A stretch of DNA of 64,000 nt, taken from contig LADP01000021.1 in NCBI GenBank assembly GCA_000961575.1, forward strand, positions 124,001-188,000, in the 5' to 3' direction. Each line of letters begins with the position of its first letter. Position 1 is the stretch's first letter. The notes under the pieces were generated by a model. The model did no database searches. It was not told the DNA's origin and saw nothing but the letters and a program-made list of their open reading frames with translations. This DNA comes from Peptococcaceae bacterium BRH_c8a. GTDB taxonomy: Bacteria > Bacillota > Desulfotomaculia > Desulfotomaculales > Desulfallaceae. Positions 45,080-53,732 of this stretch are shown one piece after another. The position numbers and the translations under genes were made by a program.

Positions 45080-46246
45080 ATGAAAGCATTGGCTGATCAA
45101 GTTTTTGGTTTTTACATCCCTACAGTGAGTTTAATGGGTGTCGGCGCGGTTAAAGAAGCCGGTCCGCAAGTTAAACTCCTAGGCGGCAGCAAAGCCCTAA
45201 TCGTAACCGATAAAGGGCTGTCTGCAATGGGCGTGGCGGAGAATATCAAAGGGCTGGTTGAAGAGGCCGGGGTGGAAGCGATTGTCTTTGACGGCGCAGA
45301 ACCTAACCCGACTGATGTCAATGTTCACGAAGGTCTAAAAGTATACCAGGAAAACAATTGCGACTGCATCATCTCCCTGGGCGGCGGCAGTTCTCACGAC
45401 TGTGCCAAAGGTGTCGGCATCGTGTCCACCAATGGTGGCCATATCCGTGATTACGAAGGGGTTAACAAGTCATCCCAGGCTATGCCTCCCTTTGTTGCTA
45501 TCAATACAACAGCCGGTACCGCCAGCGAAATGACCCGCTTTTGTATCATCACCAACACCAGCAACAAAGTAAAAATGGCTATTGTTGATTGGCGCTGCAC
45601 CCCTAATATTGCCATCAATGACCCCGTCATGATGGTAGGCATGCCACCCGCATTAACTGCCGCCACCGGTATGGATGCCCTGACCCATGCTGTCGAGGCC
45701 TATATGTCTACCATTGCCACCCCTATTACCGACGCTTGCGCCCTGATGGCCATTAAACTAATCTCCGAGAACCTGCGCAATGCCGTGGCCAACGGTACTG
45801 ACATGGAAGCCAGGGATAACATGGCTTATGCCGAGTATCTGGCCGGTATGGCCTTCAACAACGCCAGCCTCGGTTATGTACATGCCATGGCTCACCAGTT
45901 GGGCGGCTTTTACAATCTTCCTCATGGTGTTTGCAACGCTATCCTGCTGCCGGCCGTGGAGAGTTTCAACCTAATTGCCAACCCCAAACGCTTCGCCGAA
46001 ATAGCCGTAGCGATGGGTGAGGTTATCGACGGCCTCTCAGTGCGCGACGCCGCCGACAAGGCTATTGCCTCCATTAAGAAGCTTTCGACCGATGTTGGTA
46101 TTCCGTCGGGTCTGGTTGAATTAGGGGTTAAAGAAGAAGACCTCGAAATTATGGCTACCAACGCTATGAAAGACGCCTGTGGCTTAACCAACCCCCGTTC
46201 CGTTACGCTGCAAGATGTTATCAACATCTACAAGGCGGCTATGTAA
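45080..46246 (+). CDS. Iron-containing alcohol dehydrogenase
   Basis: A 388-residue group III alcohol dehydrogenase using NAD(P)H. The nucleotide site GGGSSHDCAKGVG is at about residue 97, NTTAGTASEMTRFC at about 140, and iron ligands Asp/His/His are in GMDALTHAVEAY, YVHAMAHQLGG and NLPHGVCNA. Length is normal. Codon use is C-rich and regular, suggesting high expression. AGGAGG lies 10 nt upstream. Primary alcohol such as ethanol or a related aldehyde is the usual substrate. It is transcribed alone with a terminator at 46304. Confidence 0.92.
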   Translation: MKALADQVFGFYIPTVSLMGVGAVKEAGPQVKLLGGSKALIVTDKGLSAMGVAENIKGLVEEAGVEAIVFDGAEPNPTDVNVHEGLKVYQENNCDCIISLGGGSSHDCAKGVGIVSTNGGHIRDYEGVNKSSQAMPPFVAINTTAGTASEMTRFCIITNTSNKVKMAIVDWRCTPNIAINDPVMMVGMPPALTAATGMDALTHAVEAYMSTIATPITDACALMAIKLISENLRNAVANGTDMEARDNMAYAEYLAGMAFNNASLGYVHAMAHQLGGFYNLPHGVCNAILLPAVESFNLIANPKRFAEIAVAMGEVIDGLSVRDAADKAIASIKKLSTDVGIPSGLVELGVKEEDLEIMATNAMKDACGLTNPRSVTLQDVINIYKAAM

Positions 46247-46303
46247 TTTAGAGGGGTGCTCTTCAATAATCAAATTTAATTAGTTTGCTCTTACGCGGAT
46301 ATT

Positions 46304-46370
46304 AAAAAACCTTCATGGTATAAAAGTGTTTTGTTAGGACGCCTGACACTTTTATACCGGGAGGTTTTTT
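46304..46370 (+). terminator. Long terminator hairpin after Fe-ADH
   Basis: An outer helix (A6CCT with AGGT6) and an inner 13-bp helix, GGTATAAAAGTGT with its complement, form a stem ending in six T. Confidence 0.85.
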
Positions 46371-46728
46371 ATGTTAAAGTCTCATTCGCTTTATTTTTCT
46401 AGAATACCAAGTGCGGTCAAAAATAAAGTTGGGAGTAGTGACAAAAAGTACTTTCCGTCAACCTCTTTTTGTTGTAGAATAAATGTAAATTAAATCACAA
46501 AGTTCATAACTCTGGTGACAAAAGTATTGCAAAAGAAATAAAAAGGTTAAAATGACACCAACCCAGACTTTCTCAGTGAATTCTATCAAGGTCAACTTTT
46601 TAGGTTTTTATAAACATGGATTAGGGAAAGACGTTTTTGACATTCTGTATGTTTTTGGAATGTCAACTATAGTGAAATAACGCACAAATTTGCGGGTCAA
46701 GTTTAAATAATAAGGGAGGGGTTGACGC
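46371..46728. other. Intergenic region upstream of carbonic anhydrase
   Basis: No gene supported; a 40-codon frame at 46371-46493 starts on the terminator T-run. The notable structure is the TTGACATTC inverted repeat at 46637-46666. Confidence 0.5.
46637..46666. promoter_or_regulatory. Inverted repeat operator candidate before carbonic anhydrase
   Basis: TTGACATTC (46637-46645) and GAATGTCAA (46658-46666) are perfect inverse copies separated by 12 bp, about 60 bp upstream of the start. A repressor or activator site is plausible. Confidence 0.45.
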
Positions 46729-47274
46729 ATGGATAAATGCATTATTCCTATAAACGCGGTAGAGGATATTTTTCCAGAATATCTCGGCACTCCGATTGAG
46801 CGTCTGTTGAAATATCATAATCTGGAGTTTCCCTATGATACGTACAAACATGCCGAGCTTTTAATTGGTATGTGTATGGATTACCGAAAGCACCTGCGTA
46901 TACCCGATAATTTTGCCTATATCATGCGTACTGGTGGTGGGAATCTCCGCTACAGCGAATTTAAAGTATCATACGCCATTGCCATCGGTGGTGTTAATTC
47001 AATAGCGCTAATAGGACATGATAATTGTGGTATGGTCAACCTGATGTCAAAAAAGGAAAAGTTTGTTCAGGGCATGGTTGAAAAAGCGGGATGGGACAAA
47101 CAAATGGCTGAAGAGCATTTTACGCATTTCGTTCCCATGTTTGAAATTGGCAACGAATTAGATTTTGTTTTGAGTGAGGCCAAAAGAATTCGTAACCGGT
47201 ATCCCAAGATCCTTGTTGCCCCTATGTTTTACAGTATGAGCAACAAGACTCTTGCCCTTTTAAAAGAAAGCTAA
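46729..47274 (+). CDS. Beta-carbonic anhydrase-like protein
   Basis: A 181-residue protein with the beta-class zinc motifs: C-x-D-x-R in CMDYRKH (about residue 49) and H-x2-C in LIGHDNCGM (about residue 103), plus RTGGGN. It would hydrate CO2 to bicarbonate, useful for carboxylation or carbamoyl phosphate synthesis. It is shorter than typical 200-220-residue members, and the C-terminal helices are partly missing, so activity is probable but not certain. AGGGAGGGG precedes the ATG. Confidence 0.78.
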   Translation: MDKCIIPINAVEDIFPEYLGTPIERLLKYHNLEFPYDTYKHAELLIGMCMDYRKHLRIPDNFAYIMRTGGGNLRYSEFKVSYAIAIGGVNSIALIGHDNCGMVNLMSKKEKFVQGMVEKAGWDKQMAEEHFTHFVPMFEIGNELDFVLSEAKRIRNRYPKILVAPMFYSMSNKTLALLKES

Positions 47275-47333
47275 ATTCACCTTACAACTGATTGTCTTGT
47301 TAAGTCCCATAAACTTTATTGTTTAAGATTAAG

Positions 47334-47371
47334 ACACTTCCTGTAAAACGCTAACAGGAGGTGTTTTGTTT
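47334..47371 (+). terminator. Intrinsic terminator after carbonic anhydrase
   Basis: ACACTTCCTGT (47334-47344) pairs with ACAGGAGGTGT (47354-47364) with one G-U pair, followed by TTTGTTTT. The 3' arm resembles a ribosome site but is part of the terminator. Confidence 0.75.
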
Positions 47372-47480
47372 TGGCAGGGTGCCGGAGTTTTGAGGGAAAC
47401 TGTTGCAGGACGTAGACTTGCTGGTGGAGAAATTAAGGACTATAGTATAAAAAGAAGGCTGTTGATAAGGGAGCTCCACA

Positions 47481-48245
47481 ATGACCAAAGACGAACTCCG
47501 CCATGTGCTGGAGGCTGTAAAAAACAACAACCTGGACGTGGATTCCGCACTTGGCAAGTTAAAAAACCTGCCCTACGAAGATCTTGGTTTCGCCAAGGTC
47601 GACCATCACAGAGCTATACGCAAAGGTTTCCCCGAGGTTATATTGTGTCAGGGCAAGACTATTGAACAGATAGTTGAAATATTCAAAAGACTATGCGTAA
47701 ATAACCGGGCTATTTTGGGCACTCGGGCCGGCCTTGATGTTTACGAGGCGGTCAAGAACGTTTTTCCGGGCGCCGAGTATTCCCACCTTGGCCGCACTAT
47801 TGTAGTCCGGCAGGGGGATGCGACTCCCGCCAAGGGTAACGTGCTGGTAATGAGCGCCGGTACCGCCGACCTGCCTGTAGCCGAGGAAGCTGCCGTAACT
47901 GCCGAGGTTATGGGCAACAACGTACAGAGGTGTTATGACGTGGGAGTGGCCGGTATACACCGGCTGTTTGATAAAATGGATCTGATCAGGTGGGCCCAGG
48001 TTTTAATCGTTGTGGCAGGCATGGAAGGCGCACTGGCCAGTGTAGTTGGCGGCCTGGCAGAACAGCCCGTCATAGCCGTACCTACCAGTATCGGTTACGG
48101 TGCCAGTTTTAATGGGTTGGCGGCGTTGCTTTGCATGTTAAATAGTTGTGCTTCGGGTGTGAGTGTGGTAAACATAGACAACGGTTTTGGAGCTGCGGCT
48201 ATGGCCAATTCCATAACTCAAATGATTGTGGAGGCCAAACAATGA
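47481..48245 (+). CDS. larB: Nickel-pincer cofactor biosynthesis carboxylase LarB
   Basis: A 254-residue LarB, which carboxylates and hydrolyses nicotinic acid adenine dinucleotide at the first step of nickel-pincer nucleotide synthesis. The C-terminal PurE-like part is clear: VMSAGTADLPVAEEA, GVAGIHRL, VVAGMEGALASVVGGL and VPTSIGYGASFNGLAALLCMLNSCASG. Overlaps larC by 4 nt (ATGA). The cofactor serves LarA-type racemases; no larA is in the window. Confidence 0.92.
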   Translation: MTKDELRHVLEAVKNNNLDVDSALGKLKNLPYEDLGFAKVDHHRAIRKGFPEVILCQGKTIEQIVEIFKRLCVNNRAILGTRAGLDVYEAVKNVFPGAEYSHLGRTIVVRQGDATPAKGNVLVMSAGTADLPVAEEAAVTAEVMGNNVQRCYDVGVAGIHRLFDKMDLIRWAQVLIVVAGMEGALASVVGGLAEQPVIAVPTSIGYGASFNGLAALLCMLNSCASGVSVVNIDNGFGAAAMANSITQMIVEAKQ

Positions 48246-49000
48246 AGACAGCTTTTTTTGATTGTTTTTCCGGCATTAGCGGTGATATGTGCCTGGGCGC
48301 ACTAATTGATGCAGGCGTTGATTTCGGTGCACTGCGGAAAATGCTTGGCGTGCTGCCGGTGGACGGTTATTCTTTACGCTGTGAAAAGGTTATCAGAAGC
48401 GGTATTTCTGCTACCAGCGTCCATGTGGAAATAACAACCGAACAGCCGGAACGACACCTGGCTGATATCGAACAAATCATTGACGCCAGTAAACTGCCGG
48501 GTCAGGTAAAAGCTGCCAGTAAAGAAGTGTTTTTAAACTTGGCCCGGGCCGAGGCAAAAATCCACGCCACCACCCCGGAAAAGATCCACTTCCACGAAGT
48601 GGGAGCGGTAGATGCCATTATTGATGTGGTGGGCACCGTGTTAGGGCTGCACCTGCTGGGCGTGGAGAGGGTACTCGTTTCACCTTTGCCCATGGGACGC
48701 GGATTCATCAAGTGCGCACACGGCGTGATACCTTCGCCGGCACCGGCTACCCTGGAAATACTTGTGGACAGGCACATTGCCGTATACGGAACAGACGTGG
48801 AAATGGAATTAGTTACCCCCACCGGTGCTGCCTTGGCCGCCACTTTAAACAATGGATGTGGAACGTTACCTGTAATGCAGGTCAAACGGGTTGGTTACGG
48901 TGCTGGTAAAAAGGAGTACCAACGCCCAAACCTACTGCGGCTGATTATCGGCGAGGCACAAGTAAGGAGAATTAATTGCCATGGCCACGGTTGCCATTGA
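48242..49000 (+). CDS. larC: LarC N-terminal part (LarC1), nickel insertion
   Basis: A 252-residue protein equal to the N-terminal domain of LarC, the CTP-dependent cyclometallase inserting nickel into the pincer. Motifs include FDCFSGISGDM at the start, KIHFHEVGAVDAIIDVVG and SPLPMGRGFIKCAHG. The C-terminal LarC2 domain of about 150 residues is missing: the frame ends with a His/Cys-rich tail (NCHGHGCH) inside the start of larE. In lactobacilli LarC1-C2 arises by ribosomal frameshift; here larE occupies the following sequence. Confidence 0.88.
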   Translation: MKTAFFDCFSGISGDMCLGALIDAGVDFGALRKMLGVLPVDGYSLRCEKVIRSGISATSVHVEITTEQPERHLADIEQIIDASKLPGQVKAASKEVFLNLARAEAKIHATTPEKIHFHEVGAVDAIIDVVGTVLGLHLLGVERVLVSPLPMGRGFIKCAHGVIPSPAPATLEILVDRHIAVYGTDVEMELVTPTGAALAATLNNGCGTLPVMQVKRVGYGAGKKEYQRPNLLRLIIGEAQVRRINCHGHGCH

Positions 49001-49784
49001 AAAACTTTCGCGGTTACAAAACATTATTACTGACTGTCAAAGCGTTGTTGTTGCCTTTTCAGGCGGGGTGGACAGTGCCCTGCTCCTAAAGGTGGCTGTG
49101 GACACCCTGGGTGACAAGGTTATGGCTGTCACCCTCAGGTCTATGATTAACCCACCTGGCGAAGTGGATGAAGCTTTGCTTCTGGCAGGGGCTATAGATG
49201 TGAAACATGTTATCATTGATTTTGACCCGCTGAAGGACGAGGAGTTTGTTTCCAACCCCTCGCTGCGCTGTTATTACTGTAAAAAGAAAATCATGGGCCT
49301 GGTGTTGGAACTGGCCCGGGGACAGGGTTATCGACACGTGCTGGACGGGGTAAACGCCGACGATACCGGTGACTACCGGCCCGGAATGCGGGCAGTCCGG
49401 GAATTGGGTGTCAAAAGCCCCTTGCTGGAAGCTGGGCTGACCAAGGCCGAAATTCGAGAACTATCACGGCGGATGGGTCTGCCCACCTCCGAAAAGCCAT
49501 CAGCGGCTTGTTTAGCGTCTAGATTCCCCTACGGTACGCGTATTACCGTCGAGGCACTGCAAAAAGTGGCCGCAGCGGAAGTGTTCCTGCGCAATAAAGG
49601 TTATACCCAGGTGCGGGTGAGAAACCACGGGGATCTGGCCCGGATTGAGGTGCCGGGTGCAGAAATTACAGATTTATTGATGGATAAAGTTATAATTGCC
49701 ACCAAACTAAAAGAATTAGGATTTATCTACGTTACCATAGATCTGCAGGGATACCGCACCGGCAGCATGAACGAAACCCTCTAA
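48981..49784 (+). CDS. larE: Sacrificial sulfur transferase LarE
   Basis: A 267-residue PP-loop enzyme (SGGVDS at about residue 28) that adenylates and thiolates the pincer precursor. The conserved Cys in KPSAACLASRFPYGTRI corresponds to the sacrificial Cys176 of the Lactobacillus enzyme, so the single-cysteine mechanism fits. Overlaps larC by 20 nt. Last gene of larB-larC1-larE. Confidence 0.92.
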   Translation: MATVAIEKLSRLQNIITDCQSVVVAFSGGVDSALLLKVAVDTLGDKVMAVTLRSMINPPGEVDEALLLAGAIDVKHVIIDFDPLKDEEFVSNPSLRCYYCKKKIMGLVLELARGQGYRHVLDGVNADDTGDYRPGMRAVRELGVKSPLLEAGLTKAEIRELSRRMGLPTSEKPSAACLASRFPYGTRITVEALQKVAAAEVFLRNKGYTQVRVRNHGDLARIEVPGAEITDLLMDKVIIATKLKELGFIYVTIDLQGYRTGSMNETL

Positions 49785-49890
49785 AACCTTGGTGCCAAAA
49801 CCTTGGTGCCAGGTGTTGCAAGTTGGATATGTTGCAAGTTGATGCTTTGGTGCCTGGTGTTGCAAGTTGGATTTGTTGCAAGTTAAATAG
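49785..49890. repeat. Short tandem repeats after larE
   Basis: Repeated units CCTTGGTGCCA (twice), GCCAGGTGTTGCAAGTTGGAT-like (twice) and TGTTGCAAGTT (four times) make up most of this interval. Confidence 0.7.
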
Positions 49891-50035
49891 CTTGCCCTCT
49901 GTTTTTGGGTGTATCCGCATTCACTGTGATATAATTACCATTAAATAAAACCTCTATGGCGGCATCCTGAACGATAGCGAATGATATTAAATATTTGTTA
50001 CCAATGATTATATGTACGGTAATATCCAATCTTGT

Positions 50036-50114
50036 CGTGGGGCATCCCTTGCGGGTGCCCGAATTAATGATGCGGGGTTGGATGAACCGGGCACCCGCGA
50101 GGGGTGCCCCTACG
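50036..50114. repeat. GC-rich palindromic dispersed repeat, full copy
   Basis: Left arm CGTGGGGCATCCCTTGCGGG (50036-50055, continuing to 50061) is nearly complementary to the right arm at 50088-50114, with three differences over about 26 bp. The centre holds AATTAATGATGCGGGG. It resembles a non-autonomous MITE- or REP-like element; a second partial copy is at 42646-42690. Confidence 0.85.
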
Positions 50115-50157
50115 ATTTGGAATCCTACTTTAAAATGATGTGTTGGAGATGAATCGT

Positions 50158-50883
50158 ATGTCAAAGGAAAAACTGATCGTGGCCCTGGATGTGGATAACC
50201 GGGGCCGGGCTATGGAATTGGTAAACAAACTGGCCGGGAATGTCGGTTTATTTAAAGTGGGGCTGGAGCTCTTTTATGCCGAAGGTGCAGGAATGATCCG
50301 GGATATCACCGCAACCGGCACCAAAGTGTTTCTAGACCTGAAACTGCATGATATACCCAATACCGTGGGACGAGCCGCCCGGGTGCTGGCGCGTTACGGC
50401 GCCGCCATCATCAACGTTCATGCGGCGGGAGGCCGGGACATGATGCGGGCCGCCCGGGAATCGGCGGCGGAAGAAGCCCAAAAACATGGCTTGCCTGTGC
50501 CTATGGTAGTGGCGGTGACGGTACTTACCAGCATTGAGCAAAATACTTTTAATAATGAAATGGGCTTGCCGGGAGCAATAAAAGACCGGGTACGCGCATG
50601 GGCGCTGCTGTCCAGGGAATCAGGTTTGGATGGGGTAGTTTGCTCCCCGAAAGAAATTGTCCTGGTGCGTGAAGCATGCGGCCCTGATTTTAAAATTATC
50701 ACCCCCGGTATTAGACCGACCGGCGCTGAACTTGGCGACCAGCGTAGGATAATGACCCCGTCGGATGCTGTACATGCCGGGGCAAGTTACATTGTAGTCG
50801 GCCGTCCGATAACAGGCGCACCTGACCCGGTTGCTGCCGCCGGAGTCATTAGTGAGGAACTCGGCAAACCTACTGAAGGCTAA
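50158..50883 (+). CDS. pyrF: Orotidine 5'-phosphate decarboxylase
   Basis: A 241-residue OMP decarboxylase, the last step to UMP. Motifs: LIVALDVDNRGRA at the start, FLDLKLHDIPNTV with the catalytic Lys-Asp array (about residues 57-66), and the phosphate site TPGIRPTGAELGDQRRIMTP plus VVGRPIT. ATG 50158 has GGAG 8 nt upstream. It lies 8.5 kb downstream of pyrD with unrelated genes and repeats between; pyrE is not in the window. Confidence 0.95.
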   Translation: MSKEKLIVALDVDNRGRAMELVNKLAGNVGLFKVGLELFYAEGAGMIRDITATGTKVFLDLKLHDIPNTVGRAARVLARYGAAIINVHAAGGRDMMRAARESAAEEAQKHGLPVPMVVAVTVLTSIEQNTFNNEMGLPGAIKDRVRAWALLSRESGLDGVVCSPKEIVLVREACGPDFKIITPGIRPTGAELGDQRRIMTPSDAVHAGASYIVVGRPITGAPDPVAAAGVISEELGKPTEG

Positions 50884-50930
50884 ATTCTGTTTGTTTTTAA
50901 CCCGTCAAAGTTTAAAGAGGTGAACGGAAA

Positions 50931-51830
50931 ATGAAATTAAATTTAATAAAAGATAACATATATTACATCGATGCACCGGTGAATATGGGCCTTATTGTAA
51001 ACGAACAGCAAGAGGCTATACTGGTGGACACCGGTATTGACGATAGTGTGGCCAGGAAAGTGCGACGTTTGGTGGATGAAAATGGGTTTACCCTGAAATG
51101 GATTATCATAACCCATGCCCATGCCGATCACTGTGGCGGTGCGCCGTACCTGGTGAAAAACACCGGCGCGAAGGTTTACGCCAATGCCCTTGAAAAATCT
51201 ATTCTGGAACATCCGATTCTGGAACCGGTTTATCTCTTTGGCGGTGCCTGCCCGCCTCAGCCATTACATAATAAATTTTTTCTTGCTCCAGGGGTTCAGG
51301 TGGACGGAGTGCTGGAAAACGGGCCGCATAACGTGGCCGGGTGCGAGTTGGAAATCGTGGACTTGGCGGGGCACGCTCTGGGGCAGATAGGGGTTGCCGC
51401 CGGCGGGGTGCTGTTCTGTGCGGATGCTGTTATAGCGCCTGAAATATTGAACAAGCACGGTATACCCTTAAATGCCAGTATTGACCGGGCAGTAGAGACA
51501 TTCACACTGCTGGAACAGCGACGGGACAACTACTACCTGCCGGCTCATGGCACCCTAATGGAAGATATCCATATGGTGGTGGCGGCCAACCGGAGGCGGA
51601 TTGACGATACCGTGGATTATATCCTTTCCCTGCTAACCTGTCAGCGGACTGCTGAAGAGTTGCTGGCAACGACCTGCGCCAGGTTCAACGTGCGCATCAA
51701 CAACCTGGGCCAGTATTACCTGATGCATCTGACGGTAATGGCTTACCTGGGCCACCTGCTGGATCAAAAACAAATTGCAACTTCGTACCAGGATAACAGA
51801 CAATATTTTTCCCTTACCACAGCAGGATAG
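50931..51830 (+). CDS. Metallo-beta-lactamase fold hydrolase
   Basis: A 299-residue MBL-fold protein with the metal motif THAHADHCGG (about residues 60-69), Asp in VLFCADAV (about 165) and a later YLPAHGTL His (about 205). The C-terminal 80 residues resemble the winged-helix tail of glyoxalase II-like or LACTB2-like proteins. Substrate unknown. It follows pyrF by 47 bp with AGAGGTG before the ATG and may be cotranscribed. Confidence 0.82.
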   Translation: MKLNLIKDNIYYIDAPVNMGLIVNEQQEAILVDTGIDDSVARKVRRLVDENGFTLKWIIITHAHADHCGGAPYLVKNTGAKVYANALEKSILEHPILEPVYLFGGACPPQPLHNKFFLAPGVQVDGVLENGPHNVAGCELEIVDLAGHALGQIGVAAGGVLFCADAVIAPEILNKHGIPLNASIDRAVETFTLLEQRRDNYYLPAHGTLMEDIHMVVAANRRRIDDTVDYILSLLTCQRTAEELLATTCARFNVRINNLGQYYLMHLTVMAYLGHLLDQKQIATSYQDNRQYFSLTTAG

Positions 51831-52054
51831 CCACCAATAATTATATTCAAGCGCCGGAGACAGGGCCGGGCAGTCTGCCGCCGTGCGGAAACTGAACCGG
51901 TTCTTTATTTTGCTTCAACGGCGACTGTAACAAGGACACTGTAATAATTTTTATTAATAAAGCGTCCTTAATCCGGTACGGCAATCGCGTCCCAATGGTG
52001 CATTAATATATTCGGAAAAAAAGTGATCTTATATTTGGTTAGCGAGGAATTGAT

Positions 52055-52993
52055 ATGGAAGCAAACAGTCTGTTATGGATGCACCTGCGCTTGGTGGCCG
52101 TGGCGCTGATGTGGGGCGGAGCCTTTGTGGCTGCCCGGTTTACCGTGGCCGAGGTGCCGCCTTTTACCGCAGCCTTCCTGCGTTTTGCCCTGGCGGCTTT
52201 TTTACTGTTCTTACTTCTAGTTGTGAAGGAGAAATCGGCTGCTCGTCTCCGGAACCATGACTGGCCGCTGCTTATTGTGCTTGGCTTGACCGGAATTTTT
52301 GGTTATAACGCCCTTTTTTTTACGGGACTAAAATATACCACTGCCATCAACGGATCCCTAATCGTTGCTATCAACCCTGTGGCTATTACCATTATTGCCG
52401 CGATAGTTTTGCGCGAAGCGGTTACAGTACGCCAGGTCGTGGGGATTCTAGTCTCTTTATCCGGAGTGGCGATGGTGGTCACCGGTGGTTCCGCTGATAT
52501 TCTGCAAAACCTGCGCTTCAACAAAGGGGATCTAATCATGCTGGGGGTGCCTTTGGCCTGGTCGCTGTATTCGGTGTACGGTAAAAAGGCTATGGATAGA
52601 TACTCCCCGCTGGCCGCCACCACTTACGCCTGCATTATTGGGGCGGTGCTGCTGCTTCCCGGGGCCTTGGTGGAGCGGTTTGACTGGACTTCCATTTCCC
52701 CCGCCAGTTGGGGGGCCATAGCCTACATGGCTGTTTTTGCCTCGGTTGTGGCGTTCAACTGGTACTACGGCGGAATCAAGACCATGGGTGCCGGAAAGGC
52801 ATCCATCTATATCAATCTGGTACCGCTATGGACCATGTTGCTGGCCGGCGTGCTGTTGCGCGAAATGCTGGTTTTGCCCCAACTGCTGGGTGCCGGTCTG
52901 ATCATCACCGGGGTCTACCTGGCCACGCATCACAGAAGTGCCCGGCAGACTGGCGTAGCAGCAGAAGGAAAACCGGTGACAGGGATCAAGTAA
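52055..52993 (+). CDS. EamA-family (DMT) exporter
   Basis: A 312-residue, ten-span transporter of the drug/metabolite superfamily with two EamA repeats: WGGAFVAARFTVAEVPPFTAAFLRF at the start and YGGIKTMGAGKASIYINLVPLWTMLLAG in the second half. Usual role is export of amino acids or metabolites. Transcribed alone; a terminator follows at 53030. Confidence 0.87.
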   Translation: MEANSLLWMHLRLVAVALMWGGAFVAARFTVAEVPPFTAAFLRFALAAFLLFLLLVVKEKSAARLRNHDWPLLIVLGLTGIFGYNALFFTGLKYTTAINGSLIVAINPVAITIIAAIVLREAVTVRQVVGILVSLSGVAMVVTGGSADILQNLRFNKGDLIMLGVPLAWSLYSVYGKKAMDRYSPLAATTYACIIGAVLLLPGALVERFDWTSISPASWGAIAYMAVFASVVAFNWYYGGIKTMGAGKASIYINLVPLWTMLLAGVLLREMLVLPQLLGAGLIITGVYLATHHRSARQTGVAAEGKPVTGIK

Positions 52994-53029
52994 GAACAAC
53001 AAACCATTATAGTAATGCCTTACAAAATG

Positions 53030-53072
53030 GACAGGTGGCATTTTCTGTATAGAAAAATTTCACCTGTCTTTG
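53030..53072 (+). terminator. Intrinsic terminator after EamA gene
   Basis: GACAGGTG pairs with CACCTGTC (53061-53068), and an inner ATTTTCT/AGAAAAAT helix extends it; TTTG follows. Confidence 0.7.
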
Positions 53073-53260
53073 TTATGTTATAGGCAAACCGTCATGACAA
53101 AAATTAAAACTAAAAGCAATAGTTATTCTAATCAAGTGTCACTAATTATACGCCAGATGTGTTTATATTTTAGTGCAAATATGTTTAATTGAGTGGATAA
53201 CTGGAATGTAATAGAACAATTTATTATTAGACTGTTAAAGTATCACGTGGGGGGATTATT

Positions 53261-53719
53261 ATGTCCACGGTCAATGATTTGCTGAGAAAAACAACTTCAT
53301 TCGAAAGATTGTTTAGTCTGATATATTCTACCGGGTTCAGGTTGACCGGCAATCATCAATCGGCGACGTTGCTGGTGAAAAGGGCCCTGCATAAACATAA
53401 TAATAACGAAAGGCCGGAACCGGTTGAAGCGATTAAAAACTTATGCCGCATATTTATTGAAGACACAGCGAACTCCCGGCAGCAGCTCAAATCCGACCCT
53501 TGTGGTTCCAATACCCCCACCCGCCATAACAACCAGGTGCAGGAGGCACTTTTAAACCTGGAACCGGGGGAAAGAACCGCGGTGGTGCTAAGAGATACCT
53601 TGGGTCTTTCTTATGCTGAAATTGCCAGGGTTACCTTGGCAAGCGAAAAAGATGTGGCTACCAGGATTGCATCTGCCAGGTACAAACTTAAGAATTTGTT
53701 GGCGGCGGCTGCTGTTTAG
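53261..53719 (+). CDS. ECF-like sigma factor with degenerate region 2
   Basis: A 152-residue protein. Residues about 95-150 match sigma-70 region 4.2 (ALLNLEPGERTAVVLRDTLGLSYAEIARVTLASEKDVATRIASARYKLKNLL). The N-terminal part aligns weakly to region 2 (FERLFSLIYSTGFRLTGNHQSATLLVKRALHKH), but the usual acidic DLVQETFL stretch is replaced by LLVKRAL. It may be a divergent sigma factor or a region-4-based regulator. A lipoprotein gene follows 13 bp later; no anti-sigma factor is evident. Confidence 0.7.
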   Translation: MSTVNDLLRKTTSFERLFSLIYSTGFRLTGNHQSATLLVKRALHKHNNNERPEPVEAIKNLCRIFIEDTANSRQQLKSDPCGSNTPTRHNNQVQEALLNLEPGERTAVVLRDTLGLSYAEIARVTLASEKDVATRIASARYKLKNLLAAAAV

Positions 53720-53732
53720 GGGTGTAACTTTG

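Noticed and set aside
46371-46493. 40-codon frame after GGGAGGTTTTTT
   Set aside because: It begins on the U-tract of the Fe-ADH terminator and has no recognisable protein features.
47366-47665. 99-codon open frame with a strong ribosome-like AGGAGGTG upstream
   Set aside because: The AGGAGGTG is the 3' arm of the carbonic anhydrase terminator, and the frame runs through larB in a different phase with no protein-like features.
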